Positions 1 through 14,595 are shown, counted from the stretch's first letter. The stretch is 64,000 nucleotides of DNA from Numida meleagris (GCF_002078875.1 NC_034438.1:69391628-69455627), one strand, 5' to 3'. Translations and numbers: made by a program. Notes: a model not told the origin generated them from the letters alone.

Positions 1-3000
1 CTGATCCCAAAAAGCATCATATTCTGCTATAGGATTCCACTGATAAGGAGTAATGTTTGTGCTACAGAAATGCTTGATAGTATCTACATTCCCCAAAAAA
101 GCAGGTGTCCTTCTATTTCTGCAGAAGAACCTGAAGTACCCAATTCTACCCTCTCTTTCATCATTTTTCCATCAATAACAAGTGTCTTCCACAGGATTTC
201 ACCCTTTTAAAATGGACTGAAAGAAGAGCAATATGTCTAGAATATAAAATTAAGAGTTTTTTCACTTTTTCTCTGCTGGTATTTAGTGCACACATCTAAT
301 AACGAGTGTTGATAATTCTAATCATTTTACCCTTATTATCAGCACTACACATTCAGCTTACATAAATGCAGCCCTTTCCCTCCAGTACAGATACCTCCTC
401 AGTTCCTGTGAGGAAAAAAAGCTAAAAGAAAATATGTATTATCATTTTGTGCTGCAAGACATCACCATTTTCTGTTCGGAAATGGCCACTGCTACATATT
501 TCTTTACTAAAATTGGGCTGCAGCCAGCATCCCCTGCTGGCCAGGATGGTTTGCCAGGATGAGACGTGACTTGAGCCAGGTCTATCTTGTGCAGCAGAGC
601 ATGGTAAGGAGTATCTGAGCCAAGGCAGAGAGGTCTGGAGTGCTTCTGAGGCACAGTGCTGGGAGCAACACTGGCCTTGGCCACCCAAAGCAAAACGCAG
701 CATTAGCATCAGGCTGTAAGTGACATTAATTAGCTCACTGGTAATTAGCTCCATGGTAGCAATTCTTTCTGTCTGGGAGGCAGGAGTTGGGGAAGATGGT
801 TAATAGTGTGTACCACTATTACCCATACGCCTGTACGGCACAAGGACACTCTCCTGCAGCTCCTTTATGGTAACAGGAAGATTATGTAAAGACGTCCCTG
901 AAATGATGAGAATTACCTAAGAATCATGAGCACTGATCTTGACAGATACACACAAATGCATGCATCACGAGCTGAAATGCTTCAAGCACACTCAGAAGAG
1001 CAAGTGACTTGGTGAGGGTAAAGCATTAAAGATCTTACAGCAGAACCATGATATACACATCTGTAACTGCTTGCCCATAATGCTTATCCTGTTCACTACA
1101 AATACTGCATGCATCACTATCTTGACACAGCCACTAGGAGGCAAGAAGAAAGGATGGTGTCTCTCAGTTGTCACATACCATGGTTTGCTGGCAACGAATT
1201 GCAGCAGTAAGATAGTTCTATTGTAGAAAACCATATATCCTAGATACAGCTTCTGAAACTGTCCAAAGATACGCTTCTTCACCAGGTATCATCTTTGCAT
1301 ACGAGACTCCAAAGAGGGTATGAATTACAGTTTGGGGACAATTAATCTACTGACTGGTTGTGTTTCCACTGGAGTTTAATCTATTGGTGCTGCTGACACC
1401 AGCTTGAGTGTCTACTAGAGGGAGCACTGATGCCTCTCTTAATGTCTTTCCCAGTGCTCCCTGTCCACACTGCTGGGTGAAGCGACCGTGTCGCTAAACT
1501 CTCATTGGTTCTATGTGATTGCTGTGTCAGCCCTTACACTACCTCAACCCTCATTAATACATATTGTTTTCCTCCAGAAGCCCGAAATGAACCAATGCAA
1601 CAGTCTTGCAGAGCAGTTAGACTATCCTGGTACCAGGACACAGAACAGCCAAGCGACTACTTCATAACTGCTGTAAGCATCTTCTGAGCTACAACTAAAA
1701 ATTAGAGCCCAATTCTTCATCATTTATCAGAGGAGCATTTTCCTCTCCTGTTGGCCCTGGAGTATATGGAGCTACTGATAACATTAGAAGGTCTGAGACC
1801 ATGCTAACGGGTATCAAAGGAGCAGAAAGCTATGACAGAAAAACAAAAGGAAGGAAAGCTTTAGTTTCCCATGCATAGGAAGTCTCTGTGCACTCTGCCA
1901 CTCTATTGATAGTTTATGCCGTCCTCCTCTCCTTGTCCTTGCAGTGGGGTACTGTATCATATCCTCATAGCAGCTCTAAAATAGAGAAAAATAAATTTCC
2001 TTAATGATGTATTTTTTTTAGAGAATGGAAAATGCTTTTAGTCTTAGGAAGCTTTCCTCAAATGCTTCATAAAATGTCACATGAATATACTACACGCACA
2101 ACACCTTGAGCAAAATAAAAGCAGTAATCATTCAAAGATAATTGTTTTGAACCAACTCTTGGGAATTTGTGTGACATGTTTTAATCCTTATTCCTGGCTT
2201 TGCTACATTTTGAAAAGTAGAAGGGCTGCAGTGCTGTAAGAAGTATTGTAAAAACGGTATCTGAATCCTGATAAGAGAGACATTTCTAAGCTCAGTACTG
2301 TTTCTAATACAGATTTGCAGAGCTGAAAAAGAACAGAATCTTCAGGAATTAATGTGAAAATTTCACGAATGCTGGGAAACTCATTAAAACTTATGAGTCT
2401 TACCAGTTATCTTCTAAGTGTGCCCTAAAGTGATTTATCTGTCACTGAAAAACATACATATGAATACTTGGATAGATTGCCAGTACCAATTATTACCAGC
2501 ATAGGTCTGCAGTCAAAAGCCTTCCAAAGCCTGCTAATGTGTTCCTCAGACCTGAATGATTTGATTCACTGGCCATTAGACAAAGCTGAGAATACGAAGT
2601 TCAAAGAAAACATCATCCTATGAATCTTCATGGGCTCTTGCCCAAGTTCCTATTTTATTTAATCCAGTGTAGAGGCAGGTCACTTTGTTTTCTTTGATCA
2701 ACACATTTGCTGAACAGCAGAATTTCAGAGGAACTGACTGGCTTTTTGAAATGGAGTTCAATTTGTTAGGATTCTGGCCGGGAAATGAAAGATAGAATGG
2801 GAAGGAAATGCAGTCTGATACAAATATGTCTGAACATGTTCTATATGAATCAAGTGCTTTCATGCCACTGAGGTAATATATTTTATTTGGGGAAAAACTG
2901 GGGAAAAAATATGAAATAGTACTAGAGACTACGGTGTGTTTGAGAGATAATTACTTCAGAGACTGTTCTATAGCAGAATCTGTGAGATCCCTGAATTCTA

Positions 3001-3225
3001 GTCTTGTAGAAGATACATATTTCAAATTCTTTCATTGTACAATATGATGTTTTAAGTAACATGAATCTATAAAAGCATTCTAATTACTATTAATTTGTGC
3101 CCATGACATATGCTTCCTTGTTTAAAACACTTTTTTTTTTTTAACATATCCCATTTTTTACTTTGGCAAAAGAAACATGCTGAAGTTAGAAAGTTCATTA
3201 ATTATTTCTAAAACAACTAATGAGC
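1..3225. other. Unique non-coding sequence, no gene seen
   Basis: AT-rich sequence without a recognisable exon, RNA gene or transposon. Open frames are short (up to 110 codons), have no family signature and are what chance gives. A CTCF-like core lies at 1131-1143. A T-run near 3130-3143 precedes the first CR1. Old, unrecognised repeats or conserved regulatory elements cannot be excluded by eye. Confidence 0.6.
1131..1143 (+). promoter_or_regulatory. CTCF-like core motif (weak)
   Basis: The 13-mer CCACTAGGAGGCA differs at one position from the vertebrate CTCF core written as CCASYAGRKGGCR. Flanks do not extend the match clearly. A match of this quality is expected by chance every few tens of kb, so this is only a candidate. 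Confidence 0.2.
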
Positions 3226-3760
3226 ATCATAGAATTCTAGAATGGTTTCGGCTGGAAGGAAACTTAAAGCCCACCCAGTTCCAACCCCCTGCCGCCCACA
3301 GTGTCAGGCTGCCTAGGGACCCAACCAGACTGGCCTTTCAGAGTGCCTCCAGGGATGGGGCACCCACAGCATCTCTGGGCAGTTGTGCCATGGCCTCTCT
3401 GCCCTCTGAGCAAAGAATTTTCCCCCCTTGTCCTATCACTATTAGACTATGTACAAACTGGTTTTGCTCCTGTTTATAAGCTCCCATTAAGTACTGGAAG
3501 GCCACAATGAGGTCTCCCCAAAGTCTTCTCTTTTCCACACTGAACAAGCCCATCTCCCTCAGCCTTTCTTCATAGGAGACGTGCTCCAGCCCTCTGATCA
3601 TCTTAGTGGCCCTCCTCTGGACCCACACCAACAGCTCCACATCCTTCTCATGCTGGGGGCCCCAGGCCTGGATGCAGTACTGCAGATGGGTCCCCAAGAG
3701 AGCAGAGCAGAGGGTGGCAATCACCTCCCTCACCCTGCTGCCATCCCTCTTTTAATGCGT
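3226..3760 (-). mobile_element. CR1 LINE, 5'-truncated 3' end
   Basis: Read on the minus strand, this is the distal part of a CR1 non-LTR retrotransposon: the C-terminal end of the ORF2 RT protein, then the short 3' UTR. A 131-codon minus frame (3338-3733) contains [19 protein letters not shown], a hallmark of the CR1 ORF2 tail, and continues into the usual SLEKRRL-like and carboxy-terminal segments with a few substitutions. The 3' end at the left edge shows the degenerate octamer tail (ATCATAGAATTCTAGAATGG in plus reading). All catalytic RT motifs are upstream and missing, so the copy was truncated on insertion. The antisense plus frames here are shadows. The 5' break is placed where similarity fades. 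Confidence 0.95.
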
Positions 3761-5645
3761 CAGTTTTGTCTTCTCCAGTTTCAAATCTGCTGAATTCTGC
3801 ATTAGGTTCTGTGTTAATTTAGAGAATAGGCATAAAGTCTGCAAAAGAATCCTGTATCTGAATCAATAGTTGAAGCACATTTCTTGTATCTTACTGTTGT
3901 ATTAGCCACTATAAAAATATTGATTTGCGCTCAGCACTGGTGTGTTAAATAGAAACCTGTACTGTTGACTTTCCAGAGAGGAGTAATACCTAAATGACAC
4001 TAAAATTAAAAACTGAAAGGACATCACTGAACAGATCTATGATTTCTATACAGTCGTTATCTGAAGCTGGAAAACAATAACAGGTTTTGATTTGAAGAAA
4101 ATTATGGTAAAACATAAAGCCTGGTCAGCAAGCTCAGGAAACATCCTGATGAATTATTTCAGAATTTCACTGGATCACAAAGACTCAAATGAACAAATTA
4201 ACAGGTTCATCAATTATACTGGACTTCAGGTACAAAACATGCAGCATAATCTTCTGCTTGACAGACTGCTTTCATACAGTACACTCAAGGTATCCAAGTT
4301 ACCTTCCATAAGTTTTGTTTTCATAGCTGCAATAATGATTGCACCTGTCTGTATTTCTTATCCACACAACTGTGGATTTTTCATTCAGTTTCAAAAGATC
4401 TGATAGAGTTTGAAGTCTCAAATGTGTGAAATTTCTACAAATTCAGATGTGTTGAAAAAGGTCCTAAGTTGGACGTTTAACAAGCATGCTTTGAATGCCT
4501 GTAGTTTCTGTCAGCATTTTGGTTGACCAATTAGTTTGGTTACCTTAAATCATTCATCTCATTTCTTACCCACCCACTGAAAGAAGAAAGGTGGAAATTA
4601 GAAAAGATTTAGAGCCTCTTCAAGGAAAACCATGGTATTTTGGGGTCTGGAAGCAGAGGAGTGCTTCTGTACTGACAATGAAGCAGAAGAAAGAAGTGAA
4701 CTGGTGTACTTACTGCATGAATGATTCAGATCTGTAACAGATCAGACTTCATGAGCTCTGCTATCCATGGAACAAGTTGGTCTTCTTTTTATTCATAAGG
4801 TAGGAAGTAGTAATATCATCAAATGCATGTCACTTCCTTTTTAACAGTAGCTATTTGTGGTTTGTTTAAAGAGAAATAGTTTTGGCTTACCAGTGGTGTG
4901 TATTACAAATGACCTACAATTGTAAAAAGTTTAGATATTCACAACTAGCAAAATGTATTTTATTAATAGCTCAATAATAAATATAGTTTTGTTTATCCGG
5001 GCTTGTAGACATTCTTCAAACTTTTTATCTTGGCTATAAAAATGATGGATCATCTTTCTTCATAAATATAGTAAAGATGTAAACACCTATTTATGTATGT
5101 CATGTAGAAATATTTAATCATATGAAATTATTCTGTAAAAGATATTTCTCATTATAGAAATAGTCACTATAAAATTGATACAGTGCATTTTTTTGTCATT
5201 ATGTTAGTGAAGAAATAGGCACAAAACAGCAACACATTTGTGTGTGCCATTTTACCTCATATTCTTCCTAAGCCATTTTAGTAATATCTTCCTTCTCCTC
5301 AACAGATTAAACCACTTCTGAAAGACCATGATGCCAGAACAACTTGTACTCTGTAAATTCTAGACAAGAATGGGTTTGTGCTTAATTCTCCTGTTCCTTA
5401 TTCACAACTCTTAACCACTTAGAGTTGTCTGTGTCAGGAAATCAATATTGCATACAGTTCATTATGCATCAGTTATAATGTGGTTTAATCACTCTTGTAC
5501 ATCTAGCACTTGCTAGCATAGAAGTAATATATATTGAGAGGTTTAGTTCTCGTGCTTTGGGCAAGAATAATAACTGAATGACCTACAGCACTGTTACCTG
5601 TACAATTCAGAATTACAAAAAACAGTAAGATAAACAGCTTATAAG
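3761..5645. other. Unique non-coding sequence, no gene seen
   Basis: AT-rich sequence between the CR1 and the mariner remnant. The longest frame is a 103-codon plus frame at 4092-4403 with no recognisable domain. No simple repeat of note. I see nothing else that can be supported. Confidence 0.6.
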
Positions 5646-6197
5646 TAGGTTGCTCTGAAAGTAATTCCTCCTATTTATTTCCATGGAAACTTCAGCAGAT
5701 ATAAAGAGTACAGTAACACTGTTTAATAGAGAATATTCTCAGCTACAAAAGACTATTTTATAATATTGTCACCACGATTATCTATACATTTTCACCAGCA
5801 ATGAGCAAGAGCCTGCATGCCACACTCATAAACATCTGCACCAGTGCAGGTGACCCACTGTCACTGTTACCACTACAGAAATGCAGCACCCACCACCTCA
5901 CTGTTCTCACATCCACTGTTTGGACTCCATAAACATTCAGCAAGTGTTGATAAATGTCAGTGGGTGCCATTTTTTCTGCACAGAGGAATTCAATGACACA
6001 CCTTTGCTTCAGATGCACTTCCATGCTAGATGCCATTCTGTCAGATTGCCTCTCTGTTGCCATCTGCCACATGGCACAAAATGTAACGGAATATTGGCAG
6101 GAAGGTTCAACCTCTGCTTCCATACCACCAACATCCACCTCATATGTCACGGGCCAAAATAATAAAATAGGAAACATTACTTTCCGAGCAGGGCTCT
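5646..6197 (-). mobile_element. Mariner remnant, internally deleted (Galluhop-like)
   Basis: About 550 bp bounded by imperfect inverted ends: the left end reads TAGGTTGCTCTGAAAGTAAT and the right end, reverse-complemented, reads CCCTGCTCGGAAAGTAATG, followed in both by CCTATTT-like sequence. A TA, the mariner target, abuts the left end (5646-5647); the right TA is blurred. The minus strand encodes a mariner-type N-terminal helix-turn-helix region (about 5866-6036; key stretch QRCVIEFLCAEKMAPTDIYQ, then a VRRWV-like helix as VRWWV). It is fused almost directly to the C-terminal tail of the transposase (about 5770-5850, a CI..GD..-like ending in another frame). The central catalytic acidic-triad domain is absent. 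Full mariners are about 1.3 kb, so this is a non-autonomous deletion derivative. The Galluhop name is from memory. Confidence 0.85.
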
Positions 6198-9100
6198 TAT
6201 TTATTGTTGTTGTAGAAATGTGCTGTAAGCAGGGAAGAATGTTTTGCTCAACATAATGAGTTGTGGCATATAAAAACTTAGTTCAGGGAACTGTAGAAGC
6301 AGTCTGATTTTTGCATCCTTGGTGAAGCAGGAAAACCATGGAGAAGTGGATGATAATTTATTCATCATAAGGCCCAATTCTTCATTCATTTTAAAGCTGA
6401 AAGCATAGATGAAATATACCATTATAGCCACAATAAAACAGTATTTTACATGAAGTAAAAAGGCAGATTAATTCTTGAAAGAGGGAACAGAATAAAAGTT
6501 CTTGTTTGCTGGATGAATATTCTAACAAGCAGACTACAGAGTGAACTCTTTTTGTTGGCATTCTGAAGTCAAATTTCTTTGTTACGTGGGATATTTTCTC
6601 CAATAGATAAGTGGGAATTGACTCTCTTTAAAGTCTGCAGGTTTGGGTTTAGTTAAGGACCCTCCTGTATAGAACAGATAGGGTCTCATAACCTGCTTAA
6701 CCTGATGAGGCACTGAGCCAAAGTTTTTCAATTCATGAGTGAGCAGACCAGCTCCTACACTATTATAAATCTGTCCAGGAAGCAGCACTACCAATTTCTG
6801 CTATTCTGAAACAGAAAAGAGGCTAGTTTTTTACAGAAAAGATTGTACAATCACCTGTTCCAAATGAAGTCTGCTCAGTAAAGATTTGCAGACTGAGAAA
6901 GAAATGACTTTCCACATGGAGTTCGGATCTGTTTCCTTCATTCCAAGAGTTTCCAGATGACTGGGTCTTGGCAGGATCTTGTGCTCTAATTCAAATCACA
7001 GTTCTGAGAAGCCCAGCTTTTGTGCATGATACAGGACTGCGGGGTCCTGCTTCACTGCTCCAGACTTGATGCTGGCAGCATGGAAGAAACACAGCATAAC
7101 CAGCATTGCCTGGATTCAGCATTTAGTTCTTAATTTGGATATCTCAATGTCAGAAGCATAGAGTTTAGTTCTGTTTCCCCTGCCCCAGCTGCTTTTTTAA
7201 TGCTATCCTTTCAAAACACAAATATCCATGGGCAAGCAAGCAGTTAAAGAAAGCATTCTTCTCAAATTCTTCAGTGCTTTCAAGAAAAAACAGTTACACA
7301 CACACATGAACACACAAACACACTATCATGGGATCGGTGTAATGCTCATTCTGAAAATTTTAGTAGCTTCCCAAGCTTTAAGACTGAACAGATGAACACA
7401 CTTAAATAAATGCTGCATTTCCGAACTCAGCAGTAATTCGGGGCTGGGAGCTCTCTCACTACTGCCTCAATGCAGCACTCAACACAGCGTGTTGCCAAGA
7501 TTCGGGTTCCTCAATGTAACAGTAGTTAAAAAAAAACAAACCTAAAAAGAAACAAAACAAACCAAAACCAGCAACGACTACACAGTAACGTCGTGTATGA
7601 CCTTCCATTTTATCCTTCCCCTACCTCATCATTGCTACAGGGTTTTTTTCACTGGACATTTCCCCATGTCTCTTGAAAATTCTCTGTAACTTTAACTCTT
7701 TTCTCCCTAACTCCACAAAAAGCCTTCTCCTTCTGCAGGACAGGCCTTTTTGAACAATGTCCGCAAAAGGACAGAGGATGAAGGACAGGACCTTATGAGG
7801 TTGTTGGGCTAAGCAAGAGAGCATTGTCCTATAGATGTAACAGCCTCGCTCTTCTTTTTTTTTCCATCCTATTTCATTCGCTTGCTTTCTGTTCCTGTGA
7901 CAATTGCTAGCTGACAGAGCCTGAAATGGAAGCATTCATTCATGAGTTTCCCTGCTAGACCTGCTCTCCACAAAATTCAGATAACTGGTCCCCTAGAGCA
8001 ACGCTGAGCTATCATCTGGAGACGCCTCCTCCAAAAGCAGAGCTAAACCCATATTAGATGAGGCTTTCTCATCCAAAAGGCCTTACTTTTTTTCTCCTGC
8101 TGCTGCTGCTGCCGTTTACAAATGCTGTTGTTGCGCTTAAGATACAGCTGGGCATAAAGCACAGAGCTTTTTCCTCCCCAGCTCAAAGGGAAAACTTGGA
8201 GCTGCTTCTATTTGGCTCGATCTTGTAGCAGGTCCATCTTTGCAATAGCAAACAGAGGCCCAGCAAAAAGTAAAAGATTGCTGCTGCAATCTCTGTGCAT
8301 GAGAAGAACACAGAAAGCAAGTCATTTGATCTAACAAACATGCCAGCAGCTTTAAGCCAAGCAAACTTAAAGTGCCTATGTCCAAAAAAGCACACTCTGC
8401 TTGCATCCTGCATTTTTGCATTTGCTAATGGCCAAAGGATAGTGGGGATGATACTGGAATATTTAAGGTAACCAGATCTCTGCTGAGGAAGTTTCCTTAG
8501 AGAAACAGTGCAAATACTGTAAATAATCACTGTTGCTACTGGCTGCCTCTCTAAGAGAAACAAGATGTGTTCATTCCTGTATTTATTAAAGGATTAAACT
8601 GATGCCTTGAAAAAAAAAGCAAGAAAGGAAAATAATTCTCCCTTGATAATATGCAGGTCACATCACAGCTGACAGTGGCCTTGGCTGCGGTGCTTAAAAT
8701 AAATATATCAGCTATGTCGTGCAAGAGAAAAATCACTGCTTCACTTATGAAACAACTATGTGTCGCACAACTTTGACAATTCCAAACTCTATCCTGCTCC
8801 TCCATATTTTTTTATAAATTCTTCTTCAGATTAGATGAATTTCACCTCCCCTCATCAATGATAATATGGAAAGTGCTGCACTGTTATGCAGGAGCCAAAG
8901 AGCCTTCTGCCCATTCCAGTTCCATATATTCACTCTTGTGTCATGGAAGATGGTCTTCCCTGTGAAGGTTTTATTCTAAGTGGCTCCTCCTAACTTCAGA
9001 CCTATTGCTCTGGCAAAAAATTATTCAGCCAAAGAAAATAAATAAATAAACACAACACTGTCAAGAACATGTTAGAATCCTGTCACTATTACTTGTTGCT

Positions 9101-12100
9101 GCATTTATACTTCCTGGGCTACATTTTAATGAATGACCAGCACAAAACCTTTCAAGAGTAAACAAGAATGAATGAACAAAAACAGTCAAGAACTAGCTAC
9201 AGAGAAAGAAGAGTCAAAAAGGAAGGAAACAAAATATGTTTTTCTAGTTATTTGAATCCCTCAAATCTGCATTTTCAGAAAGATCAAGTGCTGGGAATGA
9301 GTGTTGTCTAGGCTTATTGACTAACAGCAGTCCTGAGCTGTCTCTGTTTCCCAAAAGTATTTCAGTCAGTTTTGTTGTGTCAAAATAGGAAATGACATGG
9401 AGACTGGTGATACAATGGAAGTAACAATTGAAGGCTGAATGACTACAGTTAAGTCTTTCCTAAGCAGGAAAGACAAAATTAAGAGATTTGAGAAAGAGGT
9501 GAAGACATCAAAGAACAATTTTCTTGTCCATGAACCATGTGAAACAGAACTACGTCCAAACACAGTCCTTGAAAAATGCAACCCAAAAGGTGCATCTCCT
9601 TTCTTATCTTGACATTGAATATTCCTTCACTTCTATAAACTATTTGTCATCTTCAGCTGTGGCTACTTAGAAGTGTTCAATATCAGACAAGTTTTTAGTC
9701 TGAAAGGTTACTCCAAACAGCTGAGTTAGAAAGGAGAGAGTAAAACCAAACCCTTTAGCAAGATCAGAACTTTACCTAGAACTTGTTAAAGATCATACCA
9801 AACAGACAGAGAGTGCAAAAAATTAATAATATGAGTGTTGTCCCTATTCTTTGCTGGTTCATGCAGAAGCTGTCTAGGCTCAGTTTGTACACAAAGATGA
9901 CAAAAAGGACCGAACATTAAGACTTGCTTTTGTTTTGTTTGTTTGTTATACTTCCAAATATTGAAAGAACTTCCCATTCCAACCATCCCAGGACCACAGG
10001 CTTGCAACAGATAATATAATTTTGTGCTAATACATTGTACTGCTATTTGTTTTCCTGATTACTCTTTTTGAAGGAAGTAAAACAGGCACTGTCAACACCT
10101 ACAGCTGACTCTTGCTTACTTGCACACAGAGTAGAATGAAACATATTGAGTATACATTTTCCGCCTACGACTTTCCTTTACAGAACTGAAGAAGTTTTGG
10201 AAATGCAAGTCAGTTCCCAGAAGAAAAGCAAAACAAACTGGCATTTATAGCATCAAAGTTAAATGATAATGTGAGGCTGGAAGCAGATTATCCTAAATGA
10301 AATGATGTATTTGTAATGAAATTGAAACACAAAGAATGTCCATTCTAGTCTAAATCACTATCTAAACAGGTTCTCAAATGTGTCACATATTTTGGACTCC
10401 TTGTGCAGAAACCTTTCTTTTACTTCCAAATCCAGACCCAAACTCAGAAACACATTCTTTTCCATCCACGTACACCCAGTATAGTAGAAGACTACTGAAG
10501 ACATAGAAAGTACTCTTGTAGATGACTTTCCTTCTTTCATCAGGGTGACGTTGTCACTGAAGATGCCAAAAAAGGCTTTCTCAATCATCAGTATATTCCT
10601 GGCACCTACATGGCTTTTATCTTCAATAACATTTATGACACCATGGTATAAGAACAATAGTACGACATTTAAGCCCTAGCTGTTCTACTAAATCTCTCAA
10701 GCTTGTTCCCTGTTCTTACAGGAAACCTTTTGTCAAACTTGCTGCTTCATTTCCTCCTGAAACTCAAGTACTGGGAGATGAAGTCTAATAATTCATTAAC
10801 ATGATACACAATGGTGTGCACTCAGGCTTTGAGTTAGCTGAAAATAGGGATGCTTTGTTTGTAATCAGACAGGTACCTCAACGAAGACAAAACCTTTTAA
10901 TTGCTGGAGCAGTATTTTCTCTCCTTACTCCCCTATGCCCTTCCCCGCACCACCACCACCCCGACACTTTTTTAATTAAATACTGGATCAGTGGTCTCAG
11001 CACTCAGCACAGCCGTGTGAGGCTGTCTAAGTCCTGAGCTGAGAATTCTCATCCTCACTTGGCACTAGTATTTCCAACTGCATATAAAGAAATGGAGGAA
11101 TCAGATTAAAATTGAGGGAAAGTTTACGAGCCTGTCTTCCTGTGGGACTACGAAAGGATGTTTCAGAAAGTGAAGAATCACATTGCTCAATTACACTTCA
11201 TCCTGCAAGAATTTTCTCAGTCCTCAGAGAATCCAAATCTTTGCTGAAGAAATTCCTATATCCTTGGCTACTTTTCTTCACAGTTGAGGCTATTTGACTG
11301 AAGCAGCTTGCTGTCATCCTTTAAGAGATTTGCAGTTTTTACAGTTCAACACTCTTTTACACCTGGAGGAAAATGGATCCCACTGTCTTTGGCTTCGCCT
11401 TCATATTTCTTTTCCAAGGAAGTCAGTACTCCTGCACTGAACAGTTTCTCCCATGTCAATAATGCTTTCATACACTCTCCATCTGACTGTTGAAACTGTA
11501 TTCCCTTTTACTATTTATTAAAAAAAACCTAATGTTATTATTTTTCTTTTTCAGATATTTGTATTTCTCTAGCTTAATCTTCCTTACCACTCTCTCCCTT
11601 GCTCTTGTGTGCCTTTCCATCATCCTGACAGACATCTGGAACATCTACTATCTTTTTCTCTAATCACATTGTGATCTACCTCCTTTGGCCAGTGTTATTT
11701 CATCTGTTTTGTTCTGATTTCATAAAGTATCTTACTACATATCATTAAAGTACTCAGTAAATATCACAGCTATCAGTGGAGCTGATTAAAGAGATGTGCT
11801 GTTCAGCATTCTGGCTGATTTGTCTCAATGTGATAGTTGCCATGTTCTCTGATACTTATGTAGAGATCCTTCCTCACAATCAAAATTTTGAGTTACAGTA
11901 CTCATCTGATGCGAAAGCAAGATTTGAAGAAAAATAATTCCCAGAAGTGCTCTTGCTCTTCACCTGCTTCTGTACTTTCCTCTTTTGGGAAGACTCCTAC
12001 CTTAAAAGCTCTTGAGGCTTTTCTCAAAAGCCATTTATTCTGCATCTCATTAATGCAAGTAGGGAGGAAAACCATCCTGCATGCACAGGAATAGACAACT

Positions 12101-14595
12101 GCATTCTTGACATAAAAAAGGCACCTGAAATGTGGCATACAGTGTTCCTCTGTGATAAAGTAGGAGAGCCTTTCACTTGCCAGCTGTGCTCAGGCTGGCT
12201 TGCATCACACAGGGAGGGCCACTACACAATATTTCTGGTCATGTCTTAAGGAGTCCTGAAACAACCATAAAAGCCAATGCACTAATAAAGAGCTACGAGA
12301 TTAAATAATGGAGAAAATGAAATATCACTGTGAATGGTTATTACTGCAAGCGTTGTATGTGAGTGGACAGTAATTAATCATGCAGAGCACAACTGGTTGC
12401 AATTGTTGCTCACCTTCTCATATATATTAAAATTATCAGCCCTCATGAATGTTGATGACCCCTTCCTGCCATTGCTTTGAAATGCACAATGCATTTCCTA
12501 AGGCCAAGACGAGTAGCCCACCCCTTTCTGCTACTTCCAGCCCCACCATCCTGCCCTGACCACTTGCAACTTGTCACCTTGTGAGCCACAGTCACAGAGG
12601 TGCTCCCTCTGCACTGAGGAGCAGTATTTAAAAGCCTCATCTGCAGTTCTTGGCATTGTGGGACTTCCTCTAAAGCATACCTTTAAAAATTCTTTCAGGT
12701 GTCCTCCAGGGAAAGGGGAAGCTTCCTTTGGAGAAGCCACAGAAACAAGGAAAATTGTGCAAATTTGAAAGAGTAGGCTTTACAAGCATTCTCACTGTGG
12801 AGCATTAGACTTTCCCTGCAGATTGACAACCTCATTTAAAAGCCCATCATTTCTATCAAATTGCTCTTGCAGCTGCATGGTTGAATTTGAAGGGAAGGTG
12901 ACATAGGGAAGAATTTCTCTAGTCAGAACACTCCCTTAAGGCACTTGAGATTGCTCCACAAAGTGGTTCTCATAAGAAGGTGGAGAGTTTGTAGTGCTTT
13001 AGTGAAGGCAGTCACTCTGCTGTAGATCAGGCAGAGAAACAACACCAGGATTTGTAATTGAAAATCAGGAGACTTCAAGGCTGACTTAGAATACTTTGGA
13101 CATTACAAAATGCAACCACAATCTTTCACATGCCTTAGAAAAGCCTCCAGTGATGTTAAAGGATTTATTAACGTTGTTGATCTACTCAAAGATGTGGGAT
13201 TCTTTAATGTTGACCCATCAGTCCTGATCTTAATATTAACCTTGTGCTGAGCTGCCTTTGGGGATTTTTGAATGGCACTTACGCTAAGTGACTGAGAAAA
13301 GCACACTCTTTTCTTTTTTTTTCAGTAGTAACATCGTTTGTACAAATTTAATGGAAATGCACTCCTATAAAGAAGTAGCAACCACTGAATTGTTGGAGTG
13401 GTGTTATATTAGGTTTCTGTTCCCTTAGGGTAGTTGATGATTGCCTAGAGCAACTCACTTCCTCCTCAAAGCAGTTTCTTTCTCTGCTCCACCACACCAA
13501 AATATTTCAACCAGCAGGATGAATTCCAGTAATCTTGCTGTCTCCTTTGGGTCAAAAACCCTCAACCCAACTGAGGACAACCTGTTCCCAATGGAAGCTG
13601 TGATGGAGTTAAATGAGAGTGTGTGCCAAATCTACCAGTCAGCTACAGCCTTTCAATCAGAGTATTCCTGCTGAAAGGCACATTGCTGTCTCCTCTTTCG
13701 AACTTTTGAGGATAAGCCTTACCCAAAAGCAGACACAAGGCTACAGCTTTCTGTACAGAAACAAGCGTTAGGAAAGGGAAAGCCTGTTGGTACATTTTCA
13801 AGTGCTGGTGGAGTTTCCGATTAACAACTGAACTAAGGTATTTAGGAAGGAGATTATTTGGCTTTTCAGTCCATCAGCTAAGAAATTACCTGTAGAGATG
13901 GACCAATCCACAGGTGGGAAGATGAACTGAGGATTATGACAAAGCATGACTGTTGGTCTATGCTCCTTAATTTGTGTAAATACAAAATGCTTCTGAGTGC
14001 CTGAGAGATTAGTGTACAAGGCTTCAGAACATGGATGTGTAACAGAGCCCTGTTCACTGGTTTGCTTCTCCCTGGTAGCCACCAATGGACTTTGATGGGA
14101 GCATAAGTCTATCAGACAGGGTACAGCTCACTTGATCACACTTGTCCTTTTGCTCTATGCTGAGTTAATGCTTCCTTCCACAGATGACAAGAGTCTGCGG
14201 CTCCACTTCACAGCATTGCCTTCAGTTCAAGTGCCTTTTTCTCACACTCCTTTCTCCTTACTGAACTGTTAAGAGACACTGTGATCAATATTCCTTTCCA
14301 TCTTCTTGCCTGACCCTCAGCATCAAGTGCTGGACTTTGACATGGAAGTGGAACTGATGCTACAGGTGCTGATTGCAGGAACTCTGCAGCAAGCTCTTCT
14401 AGAAGTTACTAGTTTTCTAGAAGAATAAGAGCTGACCAACCTGCAGGCAGGTGAGAAGCTGTCTTGTGCAGATTTTACTGAGGTGCAGTGCCAGGGAGAT
14501 CAGGAGAGACAATCCAAGGACGAGGTGTGAGTCACTGATAGCAAATCAGGTCTGTCTCTGTGTTTGCCAGAAGAGAGACAATTGTTTGCAGTAGT
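6198..14595. other. Unique non-coding sequence with minor simple repeats
   Basis: More than 8 kb without a recognisable transposon, exon or RNA gene. It holds small low-complexity patches: CA-rich at 7295-7323, A-rich with AAAC steps at about 7528-7566, and a short (CTG)5 at 8097-8112. Open frames reach 126 codons (minus, 8183-8563) without a domain signature. The absence of young repeats over this length is mildly notable; conserved non-coding elements would need alignment to detect. Confidence 0.55.

Noticed and set aside
1411..1429. Second CTCF-like site (CTACTAGAGGGAGC)
   Set aside because: It loses a key C in the core GGC and falls below what I would list.
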